A stretch of DNA of 64,000 nucleotides from Mycolicibacterium duvalii. Its GTDB lineage: Bacteria > Actinomycetota > Actinomycetes > Mycobacteriales > Mycobacteriaceae. The DNA lies in contig NZ_AP022563.1 of assembly GCF_010726645.1 (NCBI RefSeq), positions 2,294,001 to 2,358,000 on the forward strand, written 5' to 3'. Shown here piece after piece: positions 9,722 to 19,774 of the stretch (its first letter is position 1; every line of letters starts with the position of its first letter). The position numbers and the translations under genes were made by a program. The notes under the pieces are model-generated. The model was not told the origin of the DNA. It was given only the letters and a program-made list of their open reading frames with translations, and ran no database searches.

Positions 9722-10591
9722 CTCGGCAACCGCCAACGCCGCCAGCTCACCGATCAGCGGCCGCAGCGACGGCGCGTCGGGATCCTCTCCGGCCGAGCGC
9801 ACCATCAGCGACAGCAGCAGCCGCTGCCCGGCGGGTCCGTAGGCGACGCCGACGTCGTTGCTGGTGCCGTAGTCCCCGCTGCCGGTCTTGTCCGCGGTCG
9901 TCCAGCCGTCCGGAAGGCCCGCGCGCATGCTCGACGTCCAGTTGCCGCGCATCCACTCCTCGAGGAGCGCACGGTCGCCCGGGGCGAGCGCGTCACCGGT
10001 GAGCAGGTTGCGGTACCCGGTGCCGATGGCCCGAGGGGTGGTGGTGTCGCGGGGATCGCCGGGGATCGCCGAGTTCAGTTCGGTCTCCCAGCGGTCCAAG
10101 CGGGTTCGGTCGTCGCCGATGCTGCGGGCGAACTCGGTGATCGCCTGCGGGCCGCCCAGTGTCCGCAACAGCAGGTTGGCGGCCGTGTTGTCACTCTGCT
10201 GCACTGCGGCCACGCACAGTTCGGTCAGTGTCATTGTCGTGCCGACCCTCGGCTCGGTCGCCGGCGCGTGCGGCCGCAGGTCGGCAGCCTCGACGGCGAC
10301 GGCATCGGTGAGCGCCAACTCGCCGCGGTGTGCGCGCTGCAGCACCGCCGCCGCGGCATACCCCTTGAACGTCGAGCACATCGCCAGCATCCGATCGTCG
10401 CCGAACGACAGGGTCTTCCCGGTATCCAGGTTGACCGCGTGGACACCGATCAGCGCGTTGTCGCGACGCTGCAGTTCTTCGAACCGCTGCTCGACGCCCA
10501 CTTGGGCGCGCGCCCGCGGCGGCGCGCATGCGGTGAGAGCGGCCAGCGACAGTCCGCCGACCAGGACCTGCCTTCGGGAGATTCGAATCAT
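9704..10591 (-). CDS. Class A beta-lactamase, Tat-exported lipoprotein
   Basis: A 295-residue BlaC/BlaS-type serine beta-lactamase. Motifs are complete: Ser73-T-F-Lys76, Ser133-Asp-Asn135, Glu169 in [12 protein letters not shown], and Lys235-Thr-Gly237. The signal peptide has a twin arginine ([10 protein letters not shown]) and a lipobox ending at Cys22 (LTAC), so it should be Tat-exported and lipid-anchored outside the membrane. It hydrolyses penicillins and cephalosporins and would give intrinsic beta-lactam resistance. ATG 10591 is chosen because the signal peptide begins there. No BlaI/BlaR-type regulator is adjacent. Confidence 0.94.
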   Translation of the reverse strand: MIRISRRQVLVGGLSLAALTACAPPRARAQVGVEQRFEELQRRDNALIGVHAVNLDTGKTLSFGDDRMLAMCSTFKGYAAAAVLQRAHRGELALTDAVAVEAADLRPHAPATEPRVGTTMTLTELCVAAVQQSDNTAANLLLRTLGGPQAITEFARSIGDDRTRLDRWETELNSAIPGDPRDTTTPRAIGTGYRNLLTGDALAPGDRALLEEWMRGNWTSSMRAGLPDGWTTADKTGSGDYGTSNDVGVAYGPAGQRLLLSLMVRSAGEDPDAPSLRPLIGELAALAVAELDHRQ

Positions 10592-10620
10592 CGCGGGCGA
10601 GCCTACCCGCAGATCCGTTG

Positions 10621-11970
10621 TCAGCCCGCGATCGTCTGCAGCGGACGCGGCAGCGACCGCTTCGCGCGGACCGGGCCCAGGACCGCTGCACCGAAGGGCC
10701 GGGTGAGCAGCTGGCGGGCCACGGCGTTGACCTCCTCGACGGTCACGGCGTCGATGCGGTCCAGAGTTTCGGCGATGCTTCGGTGTTCGCCGTGGTTGAG
10801 CTCGCTGCGGCCGATCCGGTGCATCCGCGAGGCGGAGTCCTCCAGGCCGAGTACCAGTCCGCCGCGCAGCGACCCTTTGGCGATCCGGCACTCGTCGGCG
10901 GTCAGGCCGTCGCGTGCCACATCCGAGAGCACGTCGGTGGTGACCCGGACGACTTCGTCGAACCGCTCCGGCTGACAGCCTGCGTAGATCGACAGGGCAC
11001 CGCTGTCGGCGAACGTGTCCACCGTCGAGTAGACCGAGTAGGCCAAGCCACGGGTTTCCCGGATCTGTTGGAACAGGCGCGAACTCAGTCCCCCGCCGAG
11101 TGCGGTGTTGAGCACCGACAACGCCCAGCGATGCTCCCAGTGCCGACCCGGGGTGCGCACTCCCATCGACAGGTGGGTCTGCTCGGCGTCGCGGCGTATC
11201 ACCTGCAGCGTCGGACGGCCCGGCACCCGCCCGGCACCCCGCCGCGGCGGCACCGGGGACTGGCCCCGCACCAGGTGCCGACCGAAGTGCTCCCGCACCA
11301 AGCCCACCACCTCGTCGTGATCGACGTTGCCGGCGACGGCCACCACCATCCGGTCCGGGGTGTAGCGGCGCACATGGAACGAATGCAGTTGCGCGCGCGT
11401 CATCGCCGACACCGAGTCGACACTGCCGATCACCGGCCGGCCGACGGGGTGCTCGCCGAACATCGCCGACAGGAACACATCGCCCAACGTGTCCTCGGGG
11501 TCGTCGTCGCGCATCGCGATCTCTTCGAGCACGACGTCGCGTTCGACCTCGACATCGTCGGCCAGGCAACGGCCCCGCAGCACCACATCCGCCACCATGT
11601 CCACGGCCAGCGCGAGGTCGGAGTCCAGCACGTGGGCGTAGTAGCAGGTGTGCTCGCGTGAGGTGAACGCGTTGAGCTCACCGCCCACCGCGTCCATCTC
11701 CTGCGCGATCTGCACCGCGGTGCGCGACGGAGTCGCCTTGAACAGCAGGTGTTCGAGGAAGTGCGCGGCGCCGGCCACACTGCGACCTTCGTCGCGGGAA
11801 CCGACGCCGACCCACACCCCGACCGAGGCCGAATGCACCGATGGCACATGCTCGGTGACCACCCGCAGGCCGCCGGGCAACTGTGTGCGACGCAACCCCG
11901 TCCGGTCCGCCGCGTCGCTGCGCCGTGCCCGGCGCAGCGACGCCGGACTAGCTGCCGGTGGTCGCGGCAT
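10621..11970 (-). CDS. pepR: M16-family zinc protease
   Basis: A 449-residue M16 (insulinase/processing-peptidase) protein, like Rv2782c. The inverted zinc motif is His70-F-L-Glu73-His74 and the third ligand is in [16 protein letters not shown]. The C-terminal M16 half has [25 protein letters not shown]. Cytoplasmic; substrates unknown. ATG 11970 (MPRPPAAS) overlaps the pnp stop by 23 bp, so it is coupled to the polynucleotide phosphorylase gene as in other actinobacteria and Bacillus. Confidence 0.92.
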   Translation of the reverse strand: MPRPPAASPASLRRARRSDAADRTGLRRTQLPGGLRVVTEHVPSVHSASVGVWVGVGSRDEGRSVAGAAHFLEHLLFKATPSRTAVQIAQEMDAVGGELNAFTSREHTCYYAHVLDSDLALAVDMVADVVLRGRCLADDVEVERDVVLEEIAMRDDDPEDTLGDVFLSAMFGEHPVGRPVIGSVDSVSAMTRAQLHSFHVRRYTPDRMVVAVAGNVDHDEVVGLVREHFGRHLVRGQSPVPPRRGAGRVPGRPTLQVIRRDAEQTHLSMGVRTPGRHWEHRWALSVLNTALGGGLSSRLFQQIRETRGLAYSVYSTVDTFADSGALSIYAGCQPERFDEVVRVTTDVLSDVARDGLTADECRIAKGSLRGGLVLGLEDSASRMHRIGRSELNHGEHRSIAETLDRIDAVTVEEVNAVARQLLTRPFGAAVLGPVRAKRSLPRPLQTIAG

Positions 11971-14236
11971 CTGCGGGTGCGGCTGCGCCATCCTTCGTTG
12001 CTGCGGCGGCATCGGCTGCGGCGGCGTCATTCTCGTCCACCAGAACCAACGAGATCTTGCCGCGGTTGTCGATGTCGGCGATTTCGACGCGAATCTTGTC
12101 GCCGACCTTCACCACGTCCTCGACCTTGTTGACGCGCTTGCCCCGGCCCAGCTTGGAGATGTGGACCAGGCCGTCGCGACCGGGCAATAGGGACACGAAG
12201 GCTCCAAAATCGGTGGTCTTGACCACCGTGCCGAGGAAGCGCTCACCGATCTTGGGCAGCTGCGGGTTGGCGATCGCATTGATCTTGTCGATCGCGGCCT
12301 GCGCCGACACCCCGTCGGCCGCACCGACGAACACGGTGCCGTCGTCCTCGATCGAGATCTGCGCGCCGGTCTCCTCGGTGATCGAGTTGATCATCTTGCC
12401 CTTGGGCCCGATCACCTCACCGATCTTGTCGACCGGCACCTTGATGGTGGTGATGCGCGGCGCGTAGGGGCTCATCTCGTCCGGTTCGTCGATCGCCTCG
12501 GCCATCACCTCGAGGATGGTGATGCGGGCGTCCTTGGCCTGGCTGAGCGCACCGGCCAGAACCTGCGACGGGATGCCGTCGAGCTTGGTGTCGAGCTGCA
12601 GGGCGGTGACGAACTCCTTGGTGCCCGCGCACTTGAAGTCCATGTCGCCGAACGCGTCCTCGGCACCGAGGATGTCGGTCAGCGTCACGAAGCGTCTTTC
12701 GACGCCACCACCCTCAACTTCAATGTCGTCGGAGACCAGGCCCATCGCGATACCCGCGACCGGAGCCTTCAGCGGCACACCGGCATTGAGCAACGACAGC
12801 GTGGACGCACACACCGAACCCATCGACGTGGACCCGTTGGAGCCCAACGCTTCCGACACCTGGCGAATCGCGTACGGGAACTCCTCGACGCTGGGCAGCA
12901 CCGGCACCAGCGCACGCTCGGCCAGCGCGCCGTGGCCGATCTCGCGACGCTTGGGCGAACCCACGCGGCCGGTCTCACCGGTCGAGTACGGCGGGAAGTT
13001 GTAGTGGTGCATGTAGCGCTTGCTGGTCTCGGGCCCCAGCGAGTCGATCTGCTGAGCCATCTTGATCATGTCCAGCGTGGTGACGCCCATGATCTGGGTC
13101 TCGCCGCGCTCGAACAGCGCGCTGCCGTGCGCCCGCGGGACGACTGCGACCTCGGCCGAGAGCGCCCGGATGTCGGTCACGCCGCGGCCGTCGATGCGGA
13201 AGTGGTCGGTCAGGATGCGCTGGCGGACGAGCTTTTTCGTCAGCGCCCGGTAGGCCGCGCCGATTTCCTTCTCCCGGCCGGCGTACTGCTCGGCCAGCCG
13301 CTCGAGGACCTCGACCTTGATCTCGTCGGTGCGGTCGTTGCGTTCGTTCTTGCCCGCGATGGTCAGCGCCTCCGACAGCGCGTCGGTGGCCACCGACGCG
13401 ACGGAGTAGTACACGTCCTCGGCGTAGTCCGGGAACAACGGGTACTCCGCGGTTTCCTTACCGGCGGCCCCGGCCAGCTCGGCCTGGGCGTCGCACAGCG
13501 CCGCGATGAACGGCTTGGCCGCTTCGAGACCCTCGGCCACCACCGTCTCGGTCGGCGCGGCCGCGCCGCCGGCGACCAGTTCGATGACGTTCTCGGTGGC
13601 CTCGGCCTCGACCATCATGATCGCGACGTCGGAATCACCGGCGCTGCCTACTTTGCGGCCGGCCACGACCATGTCGAACACCGCGCGCTCGAGCTGCTCG
13701 ACGGTCGGGAACGCGACCCAGGTGCCGTCGATCAGTGCGACGCGCACACCACCGACGGGACCGGAGAACGGCAGGCCGGAGATCTGCGTCGACGCCGACG
13801 CGGCGTTGATCGCCAGCACGTCGTAGAGATCCTTGGGGTCGAGGCTCAGCACGGTGACCACGACCTGGATCTCGTTGCGCAGGCCGCTGACGAACGACGG
13901 GCGCAGCGGCCGGTCGATCAGGCGGCAGGTCAGGATCGCATCGGTGGACGGCCGGCCCTCGCGGCGGAAGAACGAACCGGGGATCCGGCCCGCGGCATAC
14001 ATCCGCTCCTCGACGTCGATCGTCAGCGGGAAGAAGTCGAAGTGCTCCTTGGGGGCCTTGCCGGCGGTGGTCGCGCTCAGCAGCATGGTCTCGTCGTCGA
14101 GGTAGGCGACGACGGCGCCGGCGGCCTGCTGGGCCAGCCGGCCGGTCTCGAAGCGGATGGTGCGGGTGCCGAAGCTCCCGTTGTCGATGGTGGCGGTGGA
14201 TTCGTAGACACCGTCTTCAATTTCAACTACAGACAT
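11948..14236 (-). CDS. gpsI: Polynucleotide phosphorylase / guanosine pentaphosphate synthetase
   Basis: A 762-residue PNPase. Two RNase PH domains (about 10-150 and 330-550) flank a helical linker, then KH (about 600-660, [25 protein letters not shown]) and S1 (about 670-735, [26 protein letters not shown]) RNA-binding domains and an Ala/Asp-rich tail. It degrades RNA phosphorolytically and in actinobacteria is named GpsI. Order rpsO-lppU-gpsI-pepR is conserved with Rv2785c-Rv2782c. A 340-bp leader with a hairpin precedes it. Confidence 0.97.
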   Translation of the reverse strand: MSVVEIEDGVYESTATIDNGSFGTRTIRFETGRLAQQAAGAVVAYLDDETMLLSATTAGKAPKEHFDFFPLTIDVEERMYAAGRIPGSFFRREGRPSTDAILTCRLIDRPLRPSFVSGLRNEIQVVVTVLSLDPKDLYDVLAINAASASTQISGLPFSGPVGGVRVALIDGTWVAFPTVEQLERAVFDMVVAGRKVGSAGDSDVAIMMVEAEATENVIELVAGGAAAPTETVVAEGLEAAKPFIAALCDAQAELAGAAGKETAEYPLFPDYAEDVYYSVASVATDALSEALTIAGKNERNDRTDEIKVEVLERLAEQYAGREKEIGAAYRALTKKLVRQRILTDHFRIDGRGVTDIRALSAEVAVVPRAHGSALFERGETQIMGVTTLDMIKMAQQIDSLGPETSKRYMHHYNFPPYSTGETGRVGSPKRREIGHGALAERALVPVLPSVEEFPYAIRQVSEALGSNGSTSMGSVCASTLSLLNAGVPLKAPVAGIAMGLVSDDIEVEGGGVERRFVTLTDILGAEDAFGDMDFKCAGTKEFVTALQLDTKLDGIPSQVLAGALSQAKDARITILEVMAEAIDEPDEMSPYAPRITTIKVPVDKIGEVIGPKGKMINSITEETGAQISIEDDGTVFVGAADGVSAQAAIDKINAIANPQLPKIGERFLGTVVKTTDFGAFVSLLPGRDGLVHISKLGRGKRVNKVEDVVKVGDKIRVEIADIDNRGKISLVLVDENDAAAADAAAATKDGAAAPADAATTGS

Positions 14237-14576
14237 AGACGTCCGTGCGGCCTCTCTGGGTCATCATTCAGCTGTTTTGCGTGAACACGCGCATGAATGC
14301 GACAAGATCACGGGCATCCCGTTGGTCCCGGGAAGCCCGGCCCGGATGCGGCGACGGCCGTCAGTCGAAGCGGCCGGAGTCCTCCTCCGGCAGCCACTAC
14401 CGAAGACCGCGCGATCAGGCGGCTCTCTTCGTGTCACGCGGGAGCGATGCGGCGGATAGGCACCGGACCGCACCCGGGTCGTTCGCGCCCGGTCGGCTGG
14501 CGAACGCTCCCATGGTACATCCAGGTGGGGGCCCAATCGGAAATCCCCACCGAAGACGCTCGCGAAGACGCTGAGG
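14237..14576 (-). other. 340-bp gap upstream of gpsI with a GC hairpin
   Basis: No credible gene is seen. The strand is that of lppU and gpsI, so this is either an intercistronic spacer or an mRNA leader. It contains a perfect 7-bp inverted repeat GCCGGAG-N5-CTCCGGC (14373-14391). PNPase genes in other bacteria are autoregulated through leader hairpins cut by RNase III; whether this one acts so is inference. Confidence 0.45.
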
Positions 14577-15092
14577 TCAGGACACGTCCTCGACGCAGAC
14601 CGTGAAGTCGCGTTCGTCGTAGGCGTAGCCCTGCCCGCTGGCGCACTGATCGACGTTCGCGACGCCCCGCATGATCTCGGTCGCGCGCTGCCGGCCGGGA
14701 GCCGTCGCGTCGTCGCAGTTCACCCGGTACGGACCCTGGCCGCTGTCGGCGTCGACGCTCATGCAGCCGCCCACCACCCAGTCGACGTCCAGGCAGATCG
14801 TGGTGCTCTGGTCGGAGAACGCGTTCTGCGACGAGTAGGAGGAGTCGACGTCGGAGGGGCAGCCGCGGATGTCGGTGCCGCCCCCGGACACGACGGCGAC
14901 CACCGTGTAGTTCGACTCCGCACTACCGCACGGCGCGGGCGTGGTTTCGGCGCGGTCGGGCGGACCGCTCATCTGCACGCAGTCGCCGACGGCGACGTCC
15001 TTGGCAGCCGTCGGCGTGCACCCTGCGACCGGCCCGATGATCAGGGCCGCGGCGGCCGCGAGCGCGGACGCGGCGACCAGGCGGGTCGGCAT
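14577..15092 (-). CDS. lppU: Probable lipoprotein LppU
   Basis: A 171-residue exported lipoprotein at the Rv2784c position. The signal peptide (residues 1-24) ends in a lipobox (VAGC, Cys25). The mature part has eight further cysteines in spaced pairs (VGDCVQM, TPAPCGSAES, IRGCPSD, TICLDVDW, GGCMSV, VNCDD, QCASG, TVCVED), which suggests disulfides outside the membrane. Function unknown. It lies between rpsO and gpsI on the same strand, 20 bp after rpsO. Confidence 0.85.
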   Translation of the reverse strand: MPTRLVAASALAAAAALIIGPVAGCTPTAAKDVAVGDCVQMSGPPDRAETTPAPCGSAESNYTVVAVVSGGGTDIRGCPSDVDSSYSSQNAFSDQSTTICLDVDWVVGGCMSVDADSGQGPYRVNCDDATAPGRQRATEIMRGVANVDQCASGQGYAYDERDFTVCVEDVS

Positions 15093-15112
15093 GGCGCCCG
15101 ACGGAGGTCGCG

Positions 15113-15382
15113 TCAGCGACGCAGACCGAGGCGCTCGATCAGCGAGCGGTAACGCTCGACGTCGACCTGCGCGACGTACTTCAGCAGCCGGCGGCGACGG
15201 CCGACCAGCAGCAGCAGACCACGCCGCGAGTGGTGGTCGTGCTTGTGCATCTTGAGGTGCTCGGTCAGGTCGATGATCCGCTTGGTCAGCAGCGCGACCT
15301 GGGCCTCGGGCGAGCCGGTGTCGGTGTCATGCAGGCCGTACTGGCCGAGGATCTCTTTTTTCTGTTCGGCGGTGAGCGCCAC
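15113..15382 (-). CDS. rpsO: 30S ribosomal protein S15
   Basis: An 89-residue S15 of exact family length: [16 protein letters not shown], the 16S-binding block [39 protein letters not shown] and [13 protein letters not shown]. It binds the central 16S domain and bridges to the 50S subunit. A -10-like TAAACT and a roughly 95-nt leader lie upstream. First gene of the rpsO-lppU-gpsI-pepR block. Confidence 0.98.
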   Translation of the reverse strand: MALTAEQKKEILGQYGLHDTDTGSPEAQVALLTKRIIDLTEHLKMHKHDHHSRRGLLLLVGRRRRLLKYVAQVDVERYRSLIERLGLRR

Positions 15383-15478
15383 GAAACAACTCCATCTATT
15401 CCAGTCCGCGGGGAAAGCCTGGGAAATCTCCAGAAGGCGCGGCCACCGCGAACTGCAGCACGCGCCCGGTCGGCTGGG

Positions 15479-15484
15479 AGTTTA
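15479..15484 (-). promoter_or_regulatory. Probable -10 of rpsO
   Basis: Minus-strand TAAACT in the ribF-rpsO gap, about 95 nt before the rpsO start. A promoter here fits separate transcription of rpsO from ribF, which ends in a hairpin just upstream. Confidence 0.4.
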
Positions 15485-15500
15485 GCAGCGCGTTCGCGCG

Positions 15501-15517
15501 GTCCGCGAATCGCGGAC
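15501..15517 (-). terminator. Hairpin after ribF
   Basis: A perfect inverted repeat GTCCGCG-AAT-CGCGGAC 9 nt beyond the ribF stop. There is no U-tract, as in many mycobacterial terminators. It may end ribF transcription or attenuate read-through into rpsO. Confidence 0.45.
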
Positions 15518-15525
15518 GCCGCTCC

Positions 15526-16500
15526 TCAGTGCGCCGACAGAATGGTGCGGGCACGTTCGGTGTCCGCGCCCATCGCGGTGACCAGGTCCGACACCGACTC
15601 GAACTTCTCCTGACCGCGCAGCCGGGCCACGAAGTCGACTGCCACGTGCTGGCCGTACAGGTCGGCGGTGGTGTCGAGCACGAACGCCTCGACGGTGCGG
15701 GTGCGCCCGGAGAACGTCGGGTTGGTGCCGACCGACACCGCGGCCTGGTAGCGCTCGCCGGGAATGACCGTACCGACCACCGGGCCGTGCCCCAGGACGG
15801 TGAACCACGCCGCGTACACGCCGTCGGCCGGGATCGCCGAGTACATCGGCGGCGCCACGTTGGCCGTCGGGAAGCCCAGCACCTTGCCGCGGCCGTCGCC
15901 GCGCACCACGACACCTTCGACGCGGTGTGGGCGACCCAGGGCCTCGGCCGCGGCGACCATGTCGCCGGCGTCGACGCAGGAGCGGATGTATGTCGAGGAG
16001 AACGTCACCGTTTCGTCGCGGTGGTGTTCGGCGACCAGAGATAGGGAGTCCACCGCGAAGCCGAACCGCTCGCCGGCCTTGCGCAGCAGGTCGACGGTGC
16101 CGGCCGCCTTCTTGCCGAACGTGAAGTTCTCCCCCACCACCACCTCGACCACATGCAGCCGTTCGACGAGCAGCTCGTGGATGTAGCGCTCGGGGGTCAG
16201 CTTCATGAAGTCCGCGGTGAACGGCACCACCAGGAACACGTCGATGCCCAGCTCTTCGACCAGCTCGGCCCGGCGGGTCAGCGTGGTCAGCTGCGCGGGG
16301 TGGCTACCGGGGAAGACGACTTCCATCGGGTGCGGGTCGAACGTCATCAGCACCGTCGGTACGCCCCTCGACCGGCCGGCCTTGACTGCGCGGTTGATCA
16401 GTTCCTGATGTCCACGATGGACACCGTCGAACACTCCGATCGTGACGACGCATCGGCCCCAGTCGGTGGGGATTTCATCTTGCCCCCGCCAGCGCTGCAC
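15526..16500 (-). CDS. ribF: Bifunctional riboflavin kinase / FAD synthetase
   Basis: A 324-residue RibF that makes FMN from riboflavin and then FAD. The N-terminal FAD synthetase nucleotidyltransferase domain (residues 1-180) carries GVFDGVHRGHQ and the SSTYIR signature-like block. The C-terminal riboflavin kinase domain (190-320) has GDGRGKVLGFPTANV with the PTAN motif. Syntenic with Rv2786c. It is divergent from the mntR-like gene across 80 bp. Confidence 0.97.
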   Translation of the reverse strand: MQRWRGQDEIPTDWGRCVVTIGVFDGVHRGHQELINRAVKAGRSRGVPTVLMTFDPHPMEVVFPGSHPAQLTTLTRRAELVEELGIDVFLVVPFTADFMKLTPERYIHELLVERLHVVEVVVGENFTFGKKAAGTVDLLRKAGERFGFAVDSLSLVAEHHRDETVTFSSTYIRSCVDAGDMVAAAEALGRPHRVEGVVVRGDGRGKVLGFPTANVAPPMYSAIPADGVYAAWFTVLGHGPVVGTVIPGERYQAAVSVGTNPTFSGRTRTVEAFVLDTTADLYGQHVAVDFVARLRGQEKFESVSDLVTAMGADTERARTILSAH

Positions 16501-16549
16501 GCCGCTAGCCTACGACCCCGCCGCAACATCGGCCCAGCAGCACCACCTG

Positions 16550-16570
16550 TTTGGGTGATGATTGCCTAAA
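16550..16570 (+). promoter_or_regulatory. Palindromic operator for the DtxR/MntR-type regulator
   Basis: An imperfect 21-bp palindrome of the form TTTxGGxxATxATxxCCxAAA. It matches in all outer positions and overlaps a TAAACT -10 hexamer (16567-16572) that lies 8 nt before the regulator's GTG. The shape is typical of DtxR/IdeR/MntR operators. Position over its own promoter suggests autoregulation and perhaps control of the divergent ribF. Confidence 0.6.
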
Positions 16571-16580
16571 CTTCCAAGGT

Positions 16581-17291
16581 GTGAGTCCTGATGCGAACCC
16601 GGCCGACCTTTCGACCGTGGCCCAGGACTATCTGAAAACGATCTGGACCGCCCAGGAGTGGTCGCACGAGAAGGTCAGCACCAAGCTGCTCGCCGAACGC
16701 ATCGGGGTGTCGGCCAGCACGGCGTCGGAGTCCGTCCGCAAACTCGCCGACCAGGGCCTGGTCGACCACGAGAAGTACGGTGCGGTCACGCTGACCGAGG
16801 CCGGGCGGCGCGCTGCGCTGGCGATGGTGCGCCGGCACCGGCTGATGGAGACGTTCCTGGTCCGTGAGCTCGGATATAGCTGGGACGAGGTGCACGACGA
16901 GGCCGAGGTGCTCGAGCACGCGGTGTCCGACCGGATGCTCGACCGTATCGACGCCAAACTCGGCTACCCGACCCGCGATCCCCACGGTGACCCGATTCCG
17001 GCCGCGGACGGGCGGGTCCCGACGCCGCCGGCGCGGCAGCTGTCGGCATGTCAGGACGGTGACGCGGGCACGGTGGCTCGCATCTCCGATGCCGACCCGG
17101 AGATGCTGCGCTACTTCGACACCGTCGGCATCACCCTGGATTGCCGGGTGCGGGTGGTGGCCCGGCGCGACTTCGCGGGCATGATCTCGGTGACCGTGCA
17201 GTCCCCCGACGGGGCGGCCGGTACGGACGCCGGGGAGACCACCGTGGAGCTCGGCAGTCCCGCCGCCGAGGCAATCTGGGTTGTCGCATAG
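16581..17291 (+). CDS. mntR: DtxR-family manganese/iron-dependent regulator (SirR/MntR)
   Basis: A 236-residue metalloregulator, orthologue position Rv2788 (sirR, now called MntR). The winged HTH (about residues 10-70) reads STKLLAERIGVSASTASESVRKL. The dimerisation and metal domain (70-150) includes HRLMETFLVRELGYSWDEVHDEAEVLEHAVSDRM with clustered Glu/His ligands. A FeoA/SH3-like C-terminal domain (about 160-236) follows. With bound Mn2+ such proteins repress manganese uptake. GTG 16581 is chosen because the operator and -10 lie just upstream. No Mn transporter is adjacent. Confidence 0.92.
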   Translation: MSPDANPADLSTVAQDYLKTIWTAQEWSHEKVSTKLLAERIGVSASTASESVRKLADQGLVDHEKYGAVTLTEAGRRAALAMVRRHRLMETFLVRELGYSWDEVHDEAEVLEHAVSDRMLDRIDAKLGYPTRDPHGDPIPAADGRVPTPPARQLSACQDGDAGTVARISDADPEMLRYFDTVGITLDCRVRVVARRDFAGMISVTVQSPDGAAGTDAGETTVELGSPAAEAIWVVA

Positions 17292-17304
17292 ATAAGGTGC
17301 ACCG

Positions 17305-17736
17305 ATGGCCAAGCTGGAGTTGAAGCGCTCGCTGGCGTTGCCGGCCGAAGACGCCTGGACGCACGCGTCGAATCTGTCCACCCTCGGCGACTGGATGACC
17401 ATGCATCAGGGGTGGCGTTCCGAACTGCCCGAGGATCTCGATGTGGGCGCCACGGTGGTCGGAGTGGCCGGCGCGAAGGGCATGCGCAACCGCGTCACGT
17501 GGACGGTGCGCCGGTTCGACCCGCCGTCGGCGCTGGAGATCAGCGGCGAGGGGGTCGGCGGCACCCGCTACAAGTTGGCGATGACGGTGGCCTCCGCGGG
17601 TGACGGCTGCACCTTCACCGTCCGGATGGATCTGGGCGGCGCTCCGCTGTTCGGGCCGATCGGTGCGGCCGCCGTGCGCGCGGTCAAAGGCGACATCGAC
17701 AAGTCGATCAGACGCTTCGAGGAGCTCTACTGCTGA
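17305..17736 (+). CDS. SRPBCC-family protein
   Basis: A 143-residue START/SRPBCC-fold protein. Its pattern (LKRSLALPAEDAWTHASNLSTLGDWMTMHQGW, then RVTWTVRRFDPPSALEISG and a long C-terminal helix KGDIDKSIRRFEELY) matches small polyketide-cyclase-like ligand-binding proteins common in mycobacteria. Ligand unknown. It begins 13 nt after mntR, so the two are likely co-transcribed. Confidence 0.85.
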   Translation: MAKLELKRSLALPAEDAWTHASNLSTLGDWMTMHQGWRSELPEDLDVGATVVGVAGAKGMRNRVTWTVRRFDPPSALEISGEGVGGTRYKLAMTVASAGDGCTFTVRMDLGGAPLFGPIGAAAVRAVKGDIDKSIRRFEELYC

Positions 17737-17749
17737 ACGCGCGGACCCG

Positions 17750-18169
17750 TCAGTCCAGCGAACTCTGCTCGGCGTCGGCCGCGTAGATCCCGAGCAGGTC
17801 ACGCGCGGAGACCATGCCGACGAGGTCACCTCGGCGCTCCACCAGGATGTGCCGGATATAGCGGTCCATCATCCGCGTCGCGACCTTGGCGACCGTGTCA
17901 TCGGCATCGCACCAGATCAGGGTGGTGCTGGCGACCTCGGCGGCCGGGACCGACGACGGGTCCTTGCCGGCGGCGACCACCCGCACCACGTCACGCTCGG
18001 TGACCAGCGCCTCGGGCCGGGGATCGTCGCCCACGACGATCGCGCCCACCTCGTTGTCGACGATCGCGCTGGCCACGTCGGCGACGGTGGCGTCGGCGGC
18101 CACCCGGACCACCGGATCGCCGGTGATCGTGGAGATCTGGATCGAACCTGCGGCGGGAATCTCAGTCAT
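17750..18169 (-). CDS. Two-CBS-domain protein
   Basis: A 139-residue protein made of a pair of CBS motifs (about 20-75 and 80-135), with DNEVGAIVVGDDPRPEALVTERDVVRVVA and DRYIRHILVERRGDLVGMVSARDLL. CBS pairs usually bind adenine nucleotides. As a stand-alone module it may regulate a partner; none is evident. It is convergent with the SRPBCC gene and lies upstream of nothing on its own strand within 500 bp except truB read from the other side. Confidence 0.85.
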   Translation of the reverse strand: MTEIPAAGSIQISTITGDPVVRVAADATVADVASAIVDNEVGAIVVGDDPRPEALVTERDVVRVVAAGKDPSSVPAAEVASTTLIWCDADDTVAKVATRMMDRYIRHILVERRGDLVGMVSARDLLGIYAADAEQSSLD

Positions 18170-18191
18170 CACTCCATGGTTGCACGCCGCT

Positions 18192-19100
18192 CTACAGCGT
18201 CGCCGGACGCAGCACCACCACCGATGTGGTCCGTACCCCACCGTCGGTCAACAGCGCGATCACGCGCCCGTCCTCGGCGGTGGCGGCGTAGGTGCCCGTG
18301 AACCCCGCCGGTGCGAGGGGGCGGCCGTGGCGGGCGTCCTCGGTCTCCTGCGCCGTCAAGTCGCGCCGGGGGAACGACAGCAGGCAGGCCTCGTCGAGGC
18401 TGTAGCTCAGTTCGGCGTTGTCGCCCAGCTGCTCGAGCGTGCGGGCCTGCTCCAGCCCGAACCGCCCGACGCGGGTGCGCCGCAACGCGGTCAGGTGGCC
18501 GCCGACGCCCAGCGCTGCGCCGACGTCGCGGGCCAGGGCCCGGATATAGGTGCCGCTCGAGCAGTCCACGGCCACGTCGACGTCGACGGTGGCTGCTGCG
18601 CGGCGCACCGCGAGCACGTCGAACCGGTCGATGCGTACCCGGCGTGCCGCCAACTCCACCGCGCGACCTTCGCGGGCCAGTTGGTAGGACCGGGTGCCGC
18701 CGACCTTGACGGCGCTGACCGTCGACGGGATCTGGTCGATCTCGCCGCGCAGTTCGCCCACCGCCGCGGTGACCTGCTCATCGGTGACCCCCGCTGTCGA
18801 AACCGTCTGCAGCACTTCGCCTTCGGCGTCCTCTGTCGATGTGGTCTGACCCAGCCGGATGGTGGCGGTGTAGGACTTGTCGGTGGCGGTGAGCAGACCG
18901 AGGATCTTGGTGGCGCGCTCGATGCCGACCACGAGCACCCCGGTGGCCATCGGGTCCAGCGTGCCGGCATGGCCGACCTTGCGGGTGCCGAACAGGCGCC
19001 GGCACCGGCCGACCACGTCGTGGCTGGTCATCCCGCCTGGTTTGTCGACGATCACCAGCCCCGGGGGCGGGGCGCACTTCCCGGGCGCGCGTCGGCTCAC
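18192..19100 (-). CDS. truB: tRNA pseudouridine-55 synthase
   Basis: A 302-residue TruB that converts U55 to pseudouridine in the tRNA T-loop. The N-terminal block [18 protein letters not shown] and the catalytic-Asp block [15 protein letters not shown] are present, then [20 protein letters not shown] 19100 overlaps the pptT stop by 4 bp (GTGA). The pairing with pptH-pptT matches Rv2793c-Rv2795c. Confidence 0.96.
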   Translation of the reverse strand: MSRRAPGKCAPPPGLVIVDKPGGMTSHDVVGRCRRLFGTRKVGHAGTLDPMATGVLVVGIERATKILGLLTATDKSYTATIRLGQTTSTEDAEGEVLQTVSTAGVTDEQVTAAVGELRGEIDQIPSTVSAVKVGGTRSYQLAREGRAVELAARRVRIDRFDVLAVRRAAATVDVDVAVDCSSGTYIRALARDVGAALGVGGHLTALRRTRVGRFGLEQARTLEQLGDNAELSYSLDEACLLSFPRRDLTAQETEDARHGRPLAPAGFTGTYAATAEDGRVIALLTDGGVRTTSVVVLRPATL

Positions 19101-19774
19101 AGCACGATCGCCGTCAGCGCGATCCCGTTGCGGACGGCCCAGCGGCCCGTCAGTGTCAGCAGCGGCGGCCCCGACAGCGCCTGCGGGTCGATCAGGATCG
19201 TCGAGGTGAAGCGTCCTGCCCGGCCGGACGTGTCGGTCGTGAAGGTGATGTGCGCATCCTCGAACCCAAGCCAGCGCCTGGTCAGCGGAAACCACGCCTT
19301 GTAGGTCGCTTCCTTGGCGCAGAACAACACCCGGTCCCAGTGCACGCCGGCGGGCAACGCCCCCAACTCGGCGCGCTCGACGGGCAGGCTGATCGAATCG
19401 AGGACGCCGCGCGGCAGCACGTCATGCGGCTCGGCGTCGATGCCCACCGAACGGACCTGCTCACGGCGGGCCACCGCGGCACCGCGGTAGCCCTCACAAT
19501 GGGTGAGGCTGCCGACGACACCGTCGGGCCATCGCGGCTCCCCCTTCTCGCCCTTGAGGATCGGGACCGGTTGTTCGCCGAGGTCCACCAGCGCCTGACG
19601 GGCGCAGTGCCGCACGGTGATGAACTCGTTGCGCCGCTTGGCCACCGACTTGGCGATCAGGGGTTCCTCCTCCGGCAGCGGCGCCAGTTCGGGAGCGTCG
19701 GAGTACATCTCGGCCGCGGCCAGCGCGTCGATCTCACCGGGCAGCACCCCGGCCAGCAGCTGCGCGGCGATCAC
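19097..19774 (-). CDS. pptT: 4'-phosphopantetheinyl transferase
   Basis: A 225-residue Sfp-type PPTase that loads coenzyme A's phosphopantetheine arm onto carrier proteins of fatty acid/mycolate, polyketide and siderophore synthases. Mg/CoA motifs are present: [27 protein letters not shown] (GxDxE) and [14 protein letters not shown] (KEA). GTG 19774 overlaps the pptH stop (GTGA). In Mtb this gene is essential and is opposed by PptH. Confidence 0.96.
   Translation of the reverse strand: MIAAQLLAGVLPGEIDALAAAEMYSDAPELAPLPEEEPLIAKSVAKRRNEFITVRHCARQALVDLGEQPVPILKGEKGEPRWPDGVVGSLTHCEGYRGAAVARREQVRSVGIDAEPHDVLPRGVLDSISLPVERAELGALPAGVHWDRVLFCAKEATYKAWFPLTRRWLGFEDAHITFTTDTSGRAGRFTSTILIDPQALSGPPLLTLTGRWAVRNGIALTAIVL

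Noticed and set aside
10592..11569. Long N-terminal extension of the beta-lactamase
   Set aside because: It overlaps pepR in another frame, and the Tat signal peptide begins at ATG 10591.
12932..14284. 450-codon plus-strand frame opposite gpsI
   Set aside because: Antisense shadow of PNPase; Arg/Gly/Asp-rich.
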